From an uncultured bacterium (lineage in GTDB: Bacteria; Bacteroidota; Bacteroidia; Bacteroidales; Bacteroidaceae), in NCBI GenBank assembly GCA_905215345.1, contig CAJMPR010000003.1, positions 321,435-385,434 of the forward strand: 64,000 bases of DNA. Reading direction: 5' to 3'. The position numbers and the translations under genes were made by a program. Position 1 is the stretch's first letter. The number at the start of each line of letters is the position of its first letter. Below the pieces are notes generated by a model. The model saw nothing but the letters and a program-made list of their open reading frames with translations. It ran no database searches and was not told the DNA's origin. This document shows positions 25,949 through 35,676 of the stretch, one piece after another.

Positions 25949-28900
25949 TTAGAAAGTAACATTTGCTCCAAAAACAAATGACATAGCCGACGGATAGGCT
26001 CCCCAGTCGATACCCGGTGTTAATCCGCCATTAGCGAAAGTGTTTACCTCCGGATCATAACCGGAATACTTCGTCAGTGTATAAAGATTATATCCTGTTG
26101 CATAGAAGCGAACAGTTGAAAGATGCATCTTCTTAGTCAAATTCTGAGGAAGAGTATATCCCAAAGACACATTATTAATCTTTAAGAATGAACCGTCTTT
26201 TACATATCCGGAATGAAAGAACAGACTGGAACTGCCTTCCACGGAAACATAATCACGACCTTTATTGAGTGCAGCAAGCTGAACGGGGTCATTAAAGACA
26301 GATTCGCCCTTATCATTGATGATAGTAAAACGACGCATAGCTTCATCCTTTAATGTGTTTCTCCAACGGTTATTAAACTTGGTATAATACATTTCATTCG
26401 CACTATAAATCTTATTTCCGATAGAGAAGTTCAGGAAGATGCTCAAGTCAAAACCTTTATAAGTAAAGTTATTAGTTAAACCACCGTACAATTTCGGATT
26501 AGCATTGCCAATAACCGTTCTGTCAGCTTCTGTTATTTCGTCATCTCCATCCAGATTCTCAAACTTCCAATATCCAGGTTTCGGATAGAAATTCTTGTCG
26601 TAAGGAATTCCCTCTTTTACAATATATTTCTGCTGTTTGGCATCATAATCAAAATCATCTACTGTATAGATTCCTTTCAAACGGTATCCATACATTTGTC
26701 CCAATGGCTGACCGACCTTAATCATATAATCTCCCTTGTTAAACTCGGATGTTTGTGCCCAGCCTGACATTAATTCCATATAATCTGTATTGTACAGCTC
26801 CTTCACCTCATTCTTATTATGAGACAGATTCAGACTGGTACTCCAAGTAAAATCTTTCGTCTGTATATTATGAGAGGTTATAGCTATTTCAATACCTTTA
26901 TTATTTGTTTTTCCTGCGTTAATCATCATCGATTTAAATCCTGACAGCAAAGGAATCGGCGCATCAAGTAGCAGGTTCTTGGTATCAATATTATAAATAT
27001 CAACACTCAGTTGAAGACGCTGATTAAGGAAACCCATATCGATACCAAAGTTTGAAGTCACATTGGTTTCCCACTGTAAATCGGGATTGTATAATTGTTT
27101 GCTGACAAATCCGGATGCCGTACCTGTTCCATTATAAGGAATCCATACAGAACCTATTTTTGACAAACTCTGATAATTATCAACCTTGTTATTTCCCGCA
27201 GTACCATAACTCAATCTCAGTTTAAGATTGGAAAAAACATTCCAGTCTTTGACAAATTCTTCTTCAGAAGCTCTCCAAGCAAAAGATGCCGCCGGGAATA
27301 CGCCCCACTTGTGGTTCTCTCCAAACTTACTGGATGCGTCTGCACGAACTGATGCTGAAAACAAATATTTATCTCGCAGATTATAATTGGCGCGCATAAA
27401 ATAAGACAGCATTTTATCACTCTCAAGCCGGGTAATAACTTTGTCCGGACTTGCTCCCAAAGACATGTCGGCCAAACCGAAATTTGTATTGTCAAACTGT
27501 CTGGCACCGGCTCTCAAATAATCGGTCTTATATTGGATATATTCCTGTCCGCCTACCAATGTCAAGTGATGTTCCTTATTAATCACCTTATCAAAGGTAA
27601 CTACATTGTTATACATAAAGCTTTGTTGTTCTTCCTGTTCTTTCCAACCATAAGGAGCACCCGAACTCTTAGCCTGCTTTGACCTTTCGGAGTAGAACAC
27701 ATCCGAATTAATGGTACGTTTACGGATACCCAATGTTCCACGGTACGAAAGATTTTTGGTAAACTTAATTTGTACATCCCCATTGATGGACATAATGCGA
27801 TTACGTTTGTCCAGTTGTTCACTTGCAATAGAAGCAAGCGGGCTTTGCATCGGGCTGGCCCCTTCCAACATCAATACCGGGTCGTCATCATCAATCAGCA
27901 ATTGTTCATCACTTCCATTCTTACCATATGTAGGTCTATATTGAATAATATGTTGCATACGGCTGAATGAACCTCCTTCCTGAAGGCTTCCCAATCCTGT
28001 AGTTTTCTCATCAATGTAGCTCATATTAGTCGAGAAGTTAAACCAGGAAGTTGGCTCTTGATAAAGTTTCAAGCGGAAGTTATCTCTTTTCAGACCACTG
28101 CCATACCAAACTCCCTTGTCATCATTACGAGTATAGGTAACCATATACTGGGATGTCTTACTACCACCGCTAATCGTAAATTTGTGTTGTTGGGTAATTG
28201 CCGGCCGGCGTTCAAACACTTCTTTCTGCCAGTCTATACCACTACGGTTACCATATAATGCGCTATATTCATCGAAAGTACCGTAAGTAGGAATAGTAAA
28301 ATCACGCATCTTGTCGGGTTCATTAATGGAACGCTCGTATTCCAAGTTTACAAAGTCGGCAACTCCCAGCAAGTCATAATGCTTATTAACTTTCTTGAAG
28401 CCAACATACATGTCATAGCTGATATTAAATTTATCGGATTTTCCTCCCTTTGTAGTAATCAGGACTACACCATTAGCTCCTCTGGCTCCGTAGATAGCGG
28501 TTGAAGAAGCATCTTTCAAAATATCAATTGATTCAATATCACTTGATTCAATACCTTTTAAACCATCTTCGCTGGGAAATCCATCAATAATATAAAGCGG
28601 TTCGTTGCTTTGGGTAATAGAAGTACCGCCACGCACTTTTATAGAAATATCAGCATCCGGCGAGCCTTGTGAGCGAATAACCTGCACTCCTGCCACTTTA
28701 CCACTTAAGGCCTGCGCCACATCGGAAATAGGAACGGCTGCGAGTTCTTTAGAGTTTACAGAAGATACAGCTCCGGTTAAATCTTTCTTCTTAACAGTTG
28801 CATAACCGATGGTAACAACTTCATCCAATAAAACCGCATCAGCTTCCAGCGTTACATTAATTACATTCTGCCCATTAACTTTCACTTCTTTAGATTTCAT

Positions 28901-29137
28901 ACCTACGTATGAGAATACCAACACATCTTTAGATGCATTACTGACTTTCAAGGAGTAGTTACCATCCACGTTAGTAACAGTTCCAACTCCGGCAGCGCCT
29001 TTAAGAATGACACTACCACCAATTACTTCATAACCATCACTATCAATTACCTTACCAGTAACAACTAAACTTTGTGCTTGTGTCACCATACTGGCAAAAG
29101 TGAAGATAGCCATAATTGCCCATTTAATTTTGTGCAT
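25949..29137 (-). CDS. SusC-family TonB-dependent transporter (SusC2)
   Basis: 1062 residues. Signal peptide (IMAIFTFASMVTQAQ), CarboxypepD_reg-like domain (VTGKVIDSDGYEVIGGSV), plug (TIGYATVKKKDLTGAVSSVN, IKVRGGTSITQSNEPLYIID) and barrel ending FVFGANVTF. The first ~230 residues are nearly the same as SusC1, and the 5' leader around TAAATCTAAGG is also shared. It therefore arose by duplication. It heads operon B (SusC2-SusD2-sulfatase-SGNH), under a promoter built like that of operon A. Confidence 0.93.
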   Translation of the reverse strand: MHKIKWAIMAIFTFASMVTQAQSLVVTGKVIDSDGYEVIGGSVILKGAAGVGTVTNVDGNYSLKVSNASKDVLVFSYVGMKSKEVKVNGQNVINVTLEADAVLLDEVVTIGYATVKKKDLTGAVSSVNSKELAAVPISDVAQALSGKVAGVQVIRSQGSPDADISIKVRGGTSITQSNEPLYIIDGFPSEDGLKGIESSDIESIDILKDASSTAIYGARGANGVVLITTKGGKSDKFNISYDMYVGFKKVNKHYDLLGVADFVNLEYERSINEPDKMRDFTIPTYGTFDEYSALYGNRSGIDWQKEVFERRPAITQQHKFTISGGSKTSQYMVTYTRNDDKGVWYGSGLKRDNFRLKLYQEPTSWFNFSTNMSYIDEKTTGLGSLQEGGSFSRMQHIIQYRPTYGKNGSDEQLLIDDDDPVLMLEGASPMQSPLASIASEQLDKRNRIMSINGDVQIKFTKNLSYRGTLGIRKRTINSDVFYSERSKQAKSSGAPYGWKEQEEQQSFMYNNVVTFDKVINKEHHLTLVGGQEYIQYKTDYLRAGARQFDNTNFGLADMSLGASPDKVITRLESDKMLSYFMRANYNLRDKYLFSASVRADASSKFGENHKWGVFPAASFAWRASEEEFVKDWNVFSNLKLRLSYGTAGNNKVDNYQSLSKIGSVWIPYNGTGTASGFVSKQLYNPDLQWETNVTSNFGIDMGFLNQRLQLSVDIYNIDTKNLLLDAPIPLLSGFKSMMINAGKTNNKGIEIAITSHNIQTKDFTWSTSLNLSHNKNEVKELYNTDYMELMSGWAQTSEFNKGDYMIKVGQPLGQMYGYRLKGIYTVDDFDYDAKQQKYIVKEGIPYDKNFYPKPGYWKFENLDGDDEITEADRTVIGNANPKLYGGLTNNFTYKGFDLSIFLNFSIGNKIYSANEMYYTKFNNRWRNTLKDEAMRRFTIINDKGESVFNDPVQLAALNKGRDYVSVEGSSSLFFHSGYVKDGSFLKINNVSLGYTLPQNLTKKMHLSTVRFYATGYNLYTLTKYSGYDPEVNTFANGGLTPGIDWGAYPSAMSFVFGANVTF

Positions 29138-29185
29138 AATCTAATAAATCTAAGGTTTAACAATTAGGATTTTTTTCTCCGGAAG

Positions 29186-29193
29186 CAAACATA
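29186..29193 (-). promoter_or_regulatory. -7 promoter element of operon B
   Basis: TATGTTTG on the minus strand, 49 bp upstream of the susC2 ATG. Same sequence and same distance from the upstream box as at operon A. Confidence 0.75.
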
Positions 29194-29255
29194 TGATAAT
29201 AGCTCAAAAAAGGACAGAAACATTGTTTTATATTTCCACACTTTTTCATAAATAA

Positions 29256-29293
29256 GATGCAAATATTGTGTATTTAAGAATATTTTTGTGCAA
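29256..29293 (-). promoter_or_regulatory. Candidate regulator-binding box of operon B
   Basis: Carries the 18-mer (29256-29273) and 12-mer (29282-29293) found before susC1, with the same 8-nt gap and the same 63-bp distance to the -7 box. An AT-rich block between box and promoter (29213-29248) also resembles 21617-21650. Confidence 0.72.
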
Positions 29294-29361
29294 AAAGGCC
29301 TCTGGAGCACATGTCAAGGACAACATTAAAATCAATCGTAACAAGCCGATTAATCTTTAAT

Positions 29362-29429
29362 CTCTACTTTACGTTCCTAAACCTCTACTTTAGCGAGCTG
29401 GAGTAGAGGTTTAGGAACGTAAAGTAGAG
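29362..29429. repeat. 28-bp perfect inverted repeat between regulator and operon B
   Basis: Arms 29362-29389 and 29402-29429 are exact inverted copies around a 12-nt loop (29390-29401). Each arm contains TCTACTTTA-like units twice, so sub-repeats can also pair. It starts 12 nt past the regulator stop codon and could end its mRNA, but no T-run follows on that strand. The rest of the 304-nt gap (29138-29441) holds the operon B promoter and box. Confidence 0.85.
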
Positions 29430-29441
29430 GTTAAGCTCTTT

Positions 29442-32400
29442 TTATTTATTACTCTTCCCATACTCAGTAGGAAGACATCCCATATATTTTTTAAATCGTG
29501 CAGCAAAATAAGATGGTGTATTATACCCTACCATGAAACTTATTTCAGAAACAGTATATTTACCTTCCGTCAATAACTGGCAAGCCCGGTTAAATCTTAT
29601 CTTGTGAATAAATTCAATGGCAGATTTACCTGTTATAGCTTTCAGTTTCAAATGAAGATTGGAGCGACTCATGTTCATTTCACTGGCAAACTGTTCGGTA
29701 GAAAATTCCACATTATCCATATTCTTTTCAATGACAGCTATAGCCTTTCGCAACAAATCCTCGTCCATCGTATTGTTGGTGAGTTTTTCCGGTTCAATCT
29801 CCGTCATATTAGAATAACGTTCAAAAACCCGATAGCGCGTACGCAGCATATTCATAATCTTCGCTTTCAGTACCGCCATTGAAAATGGTTTAGGTATATA
29901 GTCATCAGCACCTACCTGAAGTCCTTCCAACTGATATTTAACATCAACTTTCGCCGATAACATGTATACAGGAATATGGCAGGTACGTAAATTCTGCTTA
30001 ATATGCTTACATAATTTCACTCCATCCATTACGGGCATCATGACATCCGTTACAACCAAGTCCACGTCTTGCTCTTTCAGAATATCCAATGCTTTCTGTC
30101 CATTCTCCGCTTCCAGGATATTGAACTGAACAGACAAACCGCTTATCAAGTATTGCCTCAACTCCTCATTATCTTCAACAACCAGAATCGTTCCGCGCTT
30201 ACTGCTATCTTCTTCCTGCAACTCTTCTCCTTCCGGAATATCTTCATCACCAATGTAAATATCACGGGCATTAGTAGAATATACACGTTGTTCTCCTCCG
30301 TCTCCTTTTCCCGCGTGCAGTTCTTCTTGTGAATAAACATCTCTGTCCTGCGGTAGATAAATTGAGAAAGTGGAACCTTTCCCTACAGCACTTTGCAACG
30401 TAATCTTTCCATGATGCAACTCCACCAGGCGTTGAACCAGAGAAAGTCCGATACCACTTCCTTCACGTCCATTCTCCACCTGATAAAAACGTTCAAAAAT
30501 CTTTTTCTGCTTCCCCTCCGGAATACCCACACCGGTATCTGCTACCTGCAATACCAGATAATTATCTTCCTTAAAGAGTTTTACCGTTATACTTTCTCCT
30601 TCCTCTGTATATTTAAAGGCATTGGACAATAGGTTATTCACTATCAAATCCAGATAGTTGCCGTCAAACAACAGTTCTTCATCCTGAAGTTCGGTATACA
30701 GATTATAATCTATATCTTTCTTCTTGGATAGATTTTCGTAATTCAAGAAACAGTTTAGTATTCTCTTATAGGCATTGCTATAGGCGGGTCTTAACTCAAA
30801 AATGCCCAGTTCCGCCCTTCGGTAATCCATCAATTGATTAACCAGATGTAACAAACGATTCGTATTTCGCTGGATGTACAACAGCTTTTCATTCTCCCAA
30901 TGTCCGGTTATACGATTCAACAACTCTTGTAAAGGAGCCACAATTAAAGTGAGCGGAGTTCGTAACTCATGCGATATATCCACATAAAAACGGATCTTCA
31001 TCTGGCTGATTTCTTCCTGCTTTTCTCTCTCCAACCTTTCCATACGGATTCTTGCTTGCATACTCTTACGAAGCCAGAAGAAACGGAAAGCACCAATAAT
31101 CAATAATATAAAGATTAACACGAACATGAATACCGCCCACCAAGTTCGATACCACACAGGAAGTACCCGGATATGAAGCACCGCAGTCTCTTCACTCCAT
31201 TTTCCATCATTATTTGCTGCCCTTAACAGGAACGTATAGTCACCTGCCGGTAAATTAGAATATGAAACCGGAGTTATATCTCCCTGCCTATACCATTCAT
31301 CATTATACCCTTCCAGTTTATATGCAAACGTATTATGTTTACCGGCAATAAAATTGGACACAACAAAAGATATTGAGAAAGAACTTTGAGAAGAGTTCAA
31401 AGTAATATGCTCCACATTTTGGATATTCTCCTTCAAAATTCCGGTTTCGTCATCGGGCAATACCGCCTTATTCGAAACTAAGAGTTTATTTATTACAGGT
31501 TTAGGAGTATAAGGATTATCAATCAGAGTTTCCGGACGGAATGAAGTTATACCATTAATACCGCCAAACAACATGTTACCGTTGTTTAGACGACAATAGG
31601 ACCCGGCATTAAATTGATTACTCTGCAAGCCATCCATTATCGTAAAATTACGCAGCTTACGGCTTTCAGGGGTTAAACAGCTTAATCCTTGATTCGTACT
31701 TATCCACAAACGGCCATAACTATCTTCAAGAATTCCATATATAACATTACTCGGCAGACCATCAGCCGTGGTAAATTGAACCAGCTTTTCATCACCCTCT
31801 TTTAAAGCAAAAAGTCCATTACGTGTTCCAATCCAGATATAACCGGATGTAGATTCATAAAAACAATTGATAAAAGACTGTTGCAGTACCGGATCAATCT
31901 GAAAGTCAGTATTAACCGACAAGGATGTGTCGACCTGATTATAAACGGAAAGTCCTCTTTCGCCGCCAGCCCAGATACGTTTTTTAGAATCACGGTAGAG
32001 TAGACGATTAAGTTCCTGCATTTTACGCCCTACCATTTCAGCGTCTACCACAGAAAACTTCTTTTTAGCTATGTCAAAATAAAACAGACACTCCAAGGAT
32101 GCTACCCAAAGTCCTCCACGTTCATCCGATATAATAGAATAGATATTATTGCTTGGTATATCACTATTCTGACGGTTATAAAATTCTTTAGTTCCGGTTT
32201 TACGATGCAAAACCATCATTCCGCCGGCATGTGCTCCTACATATACCTTATCATTTGACTCATCGACATAAACAGTCTTTATATCTTTAAAAGGAACCCC
32301 TTCCGAAGTATCGGAGCCGAATATATAATTCGTATACATTTTACGGGCATTATCATAGAAGTTCAATCCCCCGTCACTTGTTCCAATCCATATATTATTC

Positions 32401-33488
32401 TTTTTATCTTCCACCATGCAACTGACCACATTGTCACTCAATGAATTTATAAAAGGAATATGCTTTATGTGCTGAAAACGATTACACAAAGGATGATAAT
32501 AGTTAAGACCGCCCCAATAAGTTCCAAGCCACATTCCACCTTGTGAATCCCGAAAGACACAACGAACTGAATTTTGAGACAAACTTCTGTCCTGTGCCAT
32601 AGAGCTTTTTATGGAAGAGAAACGGTCTTTTCCCTCCTTATATATATTCAAACCACTATATGTACCTACCCACAAGCGGTTTTCCGAATCTAAAGCTAAA
32701 GAACGTACATAATTTGAATTCAAACCGGATTTTCCATCTCCTGATTTATAATGCTTCAATTCTTTCGTTTTAATATCGTACAGATATAAACCATCCCCCT
32801 CAGTAGCAATCCAGATACGATTAAACATCTGACACAAAACAGACTGTATCCGCACTTTTGCAGGCAAATCTACCAACTTCTCCAAAACTCCGTCTTTCAC
32901 GGAATAGGTATACAACCCCTTTTCCGCACCGATATAGATATAGTCCTTTTGGGCAACCAAAACGGTAGGTTTCAATAAATGCAAGGAAGCTGACAATGTA
33001 TCATTCAAAAAGCGTTCACCTTTTACATCGAACAACAAAATGCTTTCTGCAGTCCCCAGCATCAACCAGTCAGGTTTCATCGGTACAATACTGGTAATCG
33101 CTATATTCTGTCCTTTCTTTTTATAGTCATAATTAAAAAAGGCATCTTTATGCCGGTTATAAAGCGATAACCCTTCCCGCGTTCCTACCCATATCCGATC
33201 TTCACTATCAACCGCTACACAACGCGAAATATCACTCGCAATGCTCTTCGGATTCGTATGCTGATGACGGTAAACCGTAAAATTGTAACCGTCGTATTTG
33301 TTCAGGCCGTCATAAGTGGCAAACCACATATTCCCCTCTTTATCCTGATCTATGGCAAATATCGTGCTGTGAGACAAGCCGTCTTCCAATCCAATATGCG
33401 TAAAACGGATGTTCTCCGTATCGTTAGCATAGAGAGTGTCACCAAGTAATATTCCACATAGTATTAATACAAATCGAAGTGTTCTCAT
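29442..33488 (-). CDS. Hybrid two-component system regulator (HTCS)
   Basis: 1348 residues in one chain. Signal peptide; periplasmic sensor of about 14 beta-propeller repeats (for example NMWFATYDGLNKYDGYN, RLWVGTYSGLNIY) and a Y_Y_Y domain (about 690-775); one TM at about 783-802; HisKA with the phospho-His in DISHELRTPLTL (about 840); HATPase with NLLSNAFKYTEEGE, DTGVGIP and GIGLSL; receiver domain with DVMMPVMDG (Asp near 1145) and SAK...PKPF; AraC-type HTH at about 1240-1342 (FASEMNMSRSNLHLKL, SEISFMVGYNTPSYFAARFKK). Such proteins sense glycan oligosaccharides in the periplasm and activate the cognate locus. Position matches BT4663, the heparan sulfate sensor. It is 40 nt downstream of the gene at 33529 and probably co-transcribed with it. 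Confidence 0.95.
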   Translation of the reverse strand: MRTLRFVLILCGILLGDTLYANDTENIRFTHIGLEDGLSHSTIFAIDQDKEGNMWFATYDGLNKYDGYNFTVYRHQHTNPKSIASDISRCVAVDSEDRIWVGTREGLSLYNRHKDAFFNYDYKKKGQNIAITSIVPMKPDWLMLGTAESILLFDVKGERFLNDTLSASLHLLKPTVLVAQKDYIYIGAEKGLYTYSVKDGVLEKLVDLPAKVRIQSVLCQMFNRIWIATEGDGLYLYDIKTKELKHYKSGDGKSGLNSNYVRSLALDSENRLWVGTYSGLNIYKEGKDRFSSIKSSMAQDRSLSQNSVRCVFRDSQGGMWLGTYWGGLNYYHPLCNRFQHIKHIPFINSLSDNVVSCMVEDKKNNIWIGTSDGGLNFYDNARKMYTNYIFGSDTSEGVPFKDIKTVYVDESNDKVYVGAHAGGMMVLHRKTGTKEFYNRQNSDIPSNNIYSIISDERGGLWVASLECLFYFDIAKKKFSVVDAEMVGRKMQELNRLLYRDSKKRIWAGGERGLSVYNQVDTSLSVNTDFQIDPVLQQSFINCFYESTSGYIWIGTRNGLFALKEGDEKLVQFTTADGLPSNVIYGILEDSYGRLWISTNQGLSCLTPESRKLRNFTIMDGLQSNQFNAGSYCRLNNGNMLFGGINGITSFRPETLIDNPYTPKPVINKLLVSNKAVLPDDETGILKENIQNVEHITLNSSQSSFSISFVVSNFIAGKHNTFAYKLEGYNDEWYRQGDITPVSYSNLPAGDYTFLLRAANNDGKWSEETAVLHIRVLPVWYRTWWAVFMFVLIFILLIIGAFRFFWLRKSMQARIRMERLEREKQEEISQMKIRFYVDISHELRTPLTLIVAPLQELLNRITGHWENEKLLYIQRNTNRLLHLVNQLMDYRRAELGIFELRPAYSNAYKRILNCFLNYENLSKKKDIDYNLYTELQDEELLFDGNYLDLIVNNLLSNAFKYTEEGESITVKLFKEDNYLVLQVADTGVGIPEGKQKKIFERFYQVENGREGSGIGLSLVQRLVELHHGKITLQSAVGKGSTFSIYLPQDRDVYSQEELHAGKGDGGEQRVYSTNARDIYIGDEDIPEGEELQEEDSSKRGTILVVEDNEELRQYLISGLSVQFNILEAENGQKALDILKEQDVDLVVTDVMMPVMDGVKLCKHIKQNLRTCHIPVYMLSAKVDVKYQLEGLQVGADDYIPKPFSMAVLKAKIMNMLRTRYRVFERYSNMTEIEPEKLTNNTMDEDLLRKAIAVIEKNMDNVEFSTEQFASEMNMSRSNLHLKLKAITGKSAIEFIHKIRFNRACQLLTEGKYTVSEISFMVGYNTPSYFAARFKKYMGCLPTEYGKSNK

Positions 33489-33528
33489 AAATATTATAAT
33501 ATTCTATGTGGCAAATAAACAAAATATA

Positions 33529-35433
33529 TTAATGATATGAAATATAAATCCGAATTTTCTTATGTCCGGCATCCGGCAATATCCGTAAAGGAATAAAAGA
33601 AAAGCCCGGCACAGGATTAAATATCCTACCGTCTTCATCCGTAGGGGCAACTTCTATCTTTCCGGCCTCACAGGCTATATTCACCCTACCTTTTCCTTTC
33701 TCTATACTTACATTTCGCGTACCTATTTCAGCCCTTTCTGAAGGCGATGCTATAACCGGAAGAACCAGATAAGAAGAATCCGGGCAATTTTCCACATTTA
33801 TAGTCACTCCTTGTTTCGTATAAGAATAATTAACAGCCACAGGTATTGACACTTGCATAGGAGCTTGTTGATTAATATCTACCAGATGCGTTTTCAGAAG
33901 GAAACAATGGCCATTCTTCTCCTTCGTATAAATAATATCCGTATCCAAATCATCCAGATTACTATAAACAACTCCATCTTGAATCAATTCTACTCTGGGA
34001 GTGCCGCTCATCAGATATTCCCGGCTGTTACTTTGCATATTGGGCGCTTCTATCAACTGGTATTGATTCATAGTCGCTGCAAAAACAGGTCCTCCCTCTG
34101 CATGCCACAATAGCGAAAGAGCCCCGCCCATCGGGTGAGTACCCTTAACCTTATATTCTGCGTCAAAGCCTGTAAACGTTGCACGCCATGACCCTTCCGC
34201 CAAAAGCCATGTACGAATATCCTGAAAGTATTTCATTCCATAAGCTATATCACGAGGTAATGCTTTACCGGATGTTTCTTTTGCGGATGGTAACTCCAGA
34301 AAAGCAGTCAATGCTTTGGCATGCCCGAAAGTATGATGTATACAGGGGGGAATACCAGATACCTGATAATCTCGTCCTGCATGTAAAAGTCCTTCATCAG
34401 TTGACTTTTTTAACAACCGAACATTCCTGCGAATAGCTTCCAAATATTCCGGATGACGGTCGGACATGGCATAATAACCTCCCATAAAACCATCACTTGT
34501 CCTTCCTCCCCAATAAGTCCACTTAAAGCTACGTGTCCCCCAGCTATTATCCCAAGCACCGTCAGGCAACATAAATTCCAGATGGGTATTCATAGAGCGC
34601 TCAACGATGGCAAGCAATTCAGCGTCTTTCACCATCAACGCATAATAAGCCAGATTAGGCAAGGACTCTTCCACATTATAACCTAAGTCCACCGGAAGAC
34701 AGCCATTCTTCGTCGGATTCCATATTTTCGGTCCTTCACCATACAGGAAATAATCGTTTTTAGTAAAGAAACTCTTTAAATCCGTAGCAACAATCCTTGC
34801 TTCTTCTATAAAGTCAGGACGATTGAACATATCTCCAATCGCCTGTAGCGCGTAAGTAACCGAAGCTGAATAGTTAACATTATTCAATCGCGTCATCCCT
34901 TTATGCATACGACGGCTGTACATCTGAGGATTATTCATCATAAATTCACCCGCCTGAAGCAATTGCTGCTTCCAATGATTCCGCGTAGAATCATCTAACA
35001 AATGTCCATGATAGTGTACGGCTTCGTAGAGTGCAATGGCAGCAAATACCGTCGTACCACTCCAATCTGAAACATGAATATCATTCATCCAAGAACCATC
35101 GGGACGATGTACATTTTCCATCCAAGCCATCAACCGCTTTGCGGCAACCAGATATTTATCATTACCGGTCTTATCGGCCAGATACATTAACGGAAGAACT
35201 GTATCACCGATACGTCCATGTATACGTCCACAAGCAGGACACAAGAATCCTCCGTCAAGAGCCGGATGCATATCGCTACATTGATAAGTCAGCAGGGTAT
35301 CGACCCATTCTGTCAGCAAATTTTCGGCCTCACTGCGCAAAGCGCTGTCAGAAGAACTGTCATTTACATTTATGACTTGCCCGGAGAGAACAAGAGTATA
35401 CGACAGCAGAATTACAAAAACTATGTTTCTCAT
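33529..35433 (-). CDS. Secreted protein of unassigned family, candidate polysaccharide lyase
   Basis: 634 residues with a signal peptide (IVFVILLSYTLVLSG). The N-terminal two thirds are helix-rich, with features of an alpha/alpha toroid: GGFLCPACGRIHGRIGDTVL (a CxxC-containing motif near residue 62), HVSDWSGTTVFAAIALYEAV, NNVNYSASVTYALQAIGD and KWTYWGGRTSDGFMGGYYAM. The C-terminal third looks like a beta-sandwich and begins near HPMGGALSLLWHAEGGPVFA. This toroid-plus-sandwich layout is that of heparinase-like and other GAG/ulvan lyases, but I cannot place it in a numbered family. Context (heparan sulfate locus, next to the sensor gene) favours a role in glycan cleavage. Conserved Tyr/His residues suitable for beta-elimination are present, without proof. 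Confidence 0.6.
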   Translation of the reverse strand: MRNIVFVILLSYTLVLSGQVINVNDSSSDSALRSEAENLLTEWVDTLLTYQCSDMHPALDGGFLCPACGRIHGRIGDTVLPLMYLADKTGNDKYLVAAKRLMAWMENVHRPDGSWMNDIHVSDWSGTTVFAAIALYEAVHYHGHLLDDSTRNHWKQQLLQAGEFMMNNPQMYSRRMHKGMTRLNNVNYSASVTYALQAIGDMFNRPDFIEEARIVATDLKSFFTKNDYFLYGEGPKIWNPTKNGCLPVDLGYNVEESLPNLAYYALMVKDAELLAIVERSMNTHLEFMLPDGAWDNSWGTRSFKWTYWGGRTSDGFMGGYYAMSDRHPEYLEAIRRNVRLLKKSTDEGLLHAGRDYQVSGIPPCIHHTFGHAKALTAFLELPSAKETSGKALPRDIAYGMKYFQDIRTWLLAEGSWRATFTGFDAEYKVKGTHPMGGALSLLWHAEGGPVFAATMNQYQLIEAPNMQSNSREYLMSGTPRVELIQDGVVYSNLDDLDTDIIYTKEKNGHCFLLKTHLVDINQQAPMQVSIPVAVNYSYTKQGVTINVENCPDSSYLVLPVIASPSERAEIGTRNVSIEKGKGRVNIACEAGKIEVAPTDEDGRIFNPVPGFSFIPLRILPDAGHKKIRIYISYH

Positions 35434-35676
35434 ACTTATTTATTAATTAGATTTTCCTCCCCAAAATTAAGACTTTCGTACGATGATTCCTTTTCCTTTT
35501 ATCTAATAGTCCACAATATCTGTTTACAAACGACCGCAATATTGTTGAATTCCCAATAATTTTGTCGAATAACCACTTCCGAAGACAAAATTGATGTATT
35601 TTAAAACATAAGAAGCCATTGAATAACCCCAAAAGCCCTATTTTAGCATCAGTTATTAAAACTATCTATATAATAT
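35434..35676. promoter_or_regulatory. Divergent control region
   Basis: 243 nt between the unassigned lyase-like gene (minus) and the sulfatase (plus). ATTTTGTC and GACAAAAT (about 35561-35592) form an inverted pair. CACAATATCTG at 35512-35522 and CGCAATATTG 23 bp further resemble the CACAATATT half of the susC boxes, but spacing and sequence differ. No clear -7 element was assigned. Confidence 0.35.

Noticed and set aside
35512..35545. Third copy of the susC regulator box before the divergent sulfatase
   Set aside because: Only a CACAATAT-like half is shared; the spacing (23 instead of 20) and flanks differ, so it is too weak to call.
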